Below, piece by piece: positions 5,611-6,330 of a DNA stretch of 6,330 nucleotides. Below the pieces are notes generated by a model. The model saw nothing but the letters and a program-made list of their open reading frames with translations. It ran no database searches and was not told where the DNA came from. The DNA lies in NCBI GenBank assembly GCA_002408065.1, contig DHQI01000045.1, forward strand, positions 1,085 through 7,414, written 5' to 3'. The stretch is from Bacteroidales bacterium UBA5342. Lineage in GTDB: Bacteria; Bacteroidota; Bacteroidia; Bacteroidales; UBA5342. The translations under genes and the position numbers were made by a program. Positions within the stretch are counted from its first letter, which is position 1. Each line of letters starts with the position of its first letter.

Positions 5611-6330
5611 TTAATCATTTTGCATTTACACTTGCCAATTTCTACACAAAACTGTACTTTTACGCCGTAATACTTGTTCAAGCCTCTTCGGATCAAGGGA
5701 AATTTCTGGGGGATTTAAAGTTTTATGCATAAATCTTAGCCAGTCGATATAAAAAGAATGGAATGCTTCTAACCCCTCTAAATTGATTTCTAAAAGCTTT
5801 TATTTTGGCATTAAAAGATTCCGCAGATGCGTTAGTGCTTCTGTTGTCAAAGAAATTTAGGATGTTTCCATAGTTGGATTGAATGGTGTTTGCAATGGTT
5901 CCAAATGATTCAAAACCTGCTTTTTCTACTTTATCATACCACCTTGCTAGCCTAGTTAAAGCAACTCTCTTATCCATAGTTGAGTGGTATATTGCAGCAA
6001 GCTCTCTACATAGATTGTAAGCCACCTTTAAGTCAGGATAGTACTTAAACAATATTTCAGACCTAAGCCTCTGTTTAGGAGTCCATTTATTTTCTTGCTT
6101 GAAGAGCAGATATCGACTTCTAGCTAGGAGTTGCTTGTGTGTATCTCCATTCTCAAGTACATCAGGGATGAACTTGCGTTTTTCTTCCTTGCATAGCTTT
6201 ATCTCTTTGTTTTCTTGATTGATAGCCCTCCAACGATGCGCTATTCTTAACTCCTGTAAGGCATCAAATGATAGTTTCTGAACGTGAAAGCGGTCAGCAA
6301 CTTGAATAGCATTTGGAAAACTCGTTCGAA
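5611..6330 (-). mobile_element. ISL3-like (ISAon1-type) insertion sequence, 3' part
   Basis: The element contains the transposase 3' half and about 110 bases of noncoding end. The left boundary is approximate: it is set where the neighbouring truncated reading frame closes. The other end lies outside the window, so neither terminal inverted repeats nor target duplications can be matched. Within the noncoding end there is an 8-bp palindrome GAAATTTC (5699-5706) flanked by G-rich sequence. Confidence 0.6.
5723..6330 (-). CDS. ISL3-like transposase, C-terminal part
   Basis: The frame is open from the window edge (first whole codon at 6328) to the stop at 5723, giving 201 aa with the N-terminus missing. 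It carries VADRFHVQKL (about residues 11-20 of the visible part) holding the second catalytic Asp of the DDE triad, and near the end NRSTNASAESFNAKIKAFRN with the catalytic Glu, then QFRGVRSIPFFLYRLAKIYA. These are signatures of the DDE_Tnp_ISL3 domain. The long lysine- and glutamate-rich insert between them is usual for the family. In Bacteroidota such proteins belong to ISAon1-type elements, in which a short N-terminal ORF precedes this one; that ORF would lie beyond the window. No frameshift or stop is visible, so the gene may be intact. Confidence 0.88.
   Translation of the reverse strand, partial: RTSFPNAIQVADRFHVQKLSFDALQELRIAHRWRAINQENKEIKLCKEEKRKFIPDVLENGDTHKQLLARSRYLLFKQENKWTPKQRLRSEILFKYYPDLKVAYNLCRELAAIYHSTMDKRVALTRLARWYDKVEKAGFESFGTIANTIQSNYGNILNFFDNRSTNASAESFNAKIKAFRNQFRGVRSIPFFLYRLAKIYA

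Noticed and set aside
5723..6052. The 109-codon TTG-started frame as a complete small transposase
   Set aside because: The same frame stays open to the window edge and contains the DRFHV catalytic motif upstream, so the short version is only the tail of one longer transposase gene.

Overview
The window looks like accessory DNA from a Bacteroidota chromosome, probably a Bacteroidales or related lineage. The evidence is an STN plus carboxypeptidase-regulatory-like secreted protein typical of that phylum, a TAnnTTTG-type promoter, scarce Shine-Dalgarno sequences, AT-rich intergenic DNA, and an ISL3-like (ISAon1-type) transposase. No rRNA, tRNA or CRISPR array was seen.

Layout: (1) 98-1615 (+) is an exported protein with a signal peptide, an STN-like domain, a CarboxypepD_reg-like domain and a long uncharacterised C-terminal region. 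(2) 1616-1758 is a convergent intergenic gap almost filled by two different short tandem repeats: nine degenerate 8-bp units, then three perfect 14-bp units. (3) 1759-3021 (-) is an intact UmuC-type Y-family DNA polymerase with no umuD beside it. (4) 3196-3648 (-) is a gene graveyard holding a C-terminal remnant of an McrC-like restriction subunit and a 48-codon ORF that begins like an AbiH-family abortive infection protein. (5) 3757-5253 (-) is the centrepiece: a compact three-gene operon with its own promoter and terminator. It encodes a RelE/HigB-like toxin candidate (163 aa), an XRE/HigA-type antitoxin with a C-terminal extension (140 aa) and a SecB-like chaperone (151 aa). This is the gene order of toxin-antitoxin-chaperone (TAC) systems. 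(6) 5410-5610 (-) is the C-terminal end of an unidentified gene with no start codon, abutting the 3' end of an ISL3-like insertion sequence whose transposase (5723 to beyond 6330, -) runs off the window.

Interpretation: this is a small, partly decayed defence island. By analogy with characterised TAC systems, the SecB-like protein should bind and protect the antitoxin tail, the antitoxin should neutralise the toxin and repress the promoter, and diversion of the chaperone (by secretion stress or phage proteins) should release the toxin. The restriction and Abi remnants plus the insertion sequence show repeated gain and loss around the TAC operon. Functional statements rest on sequence pattern recognition only; no database search was possible.
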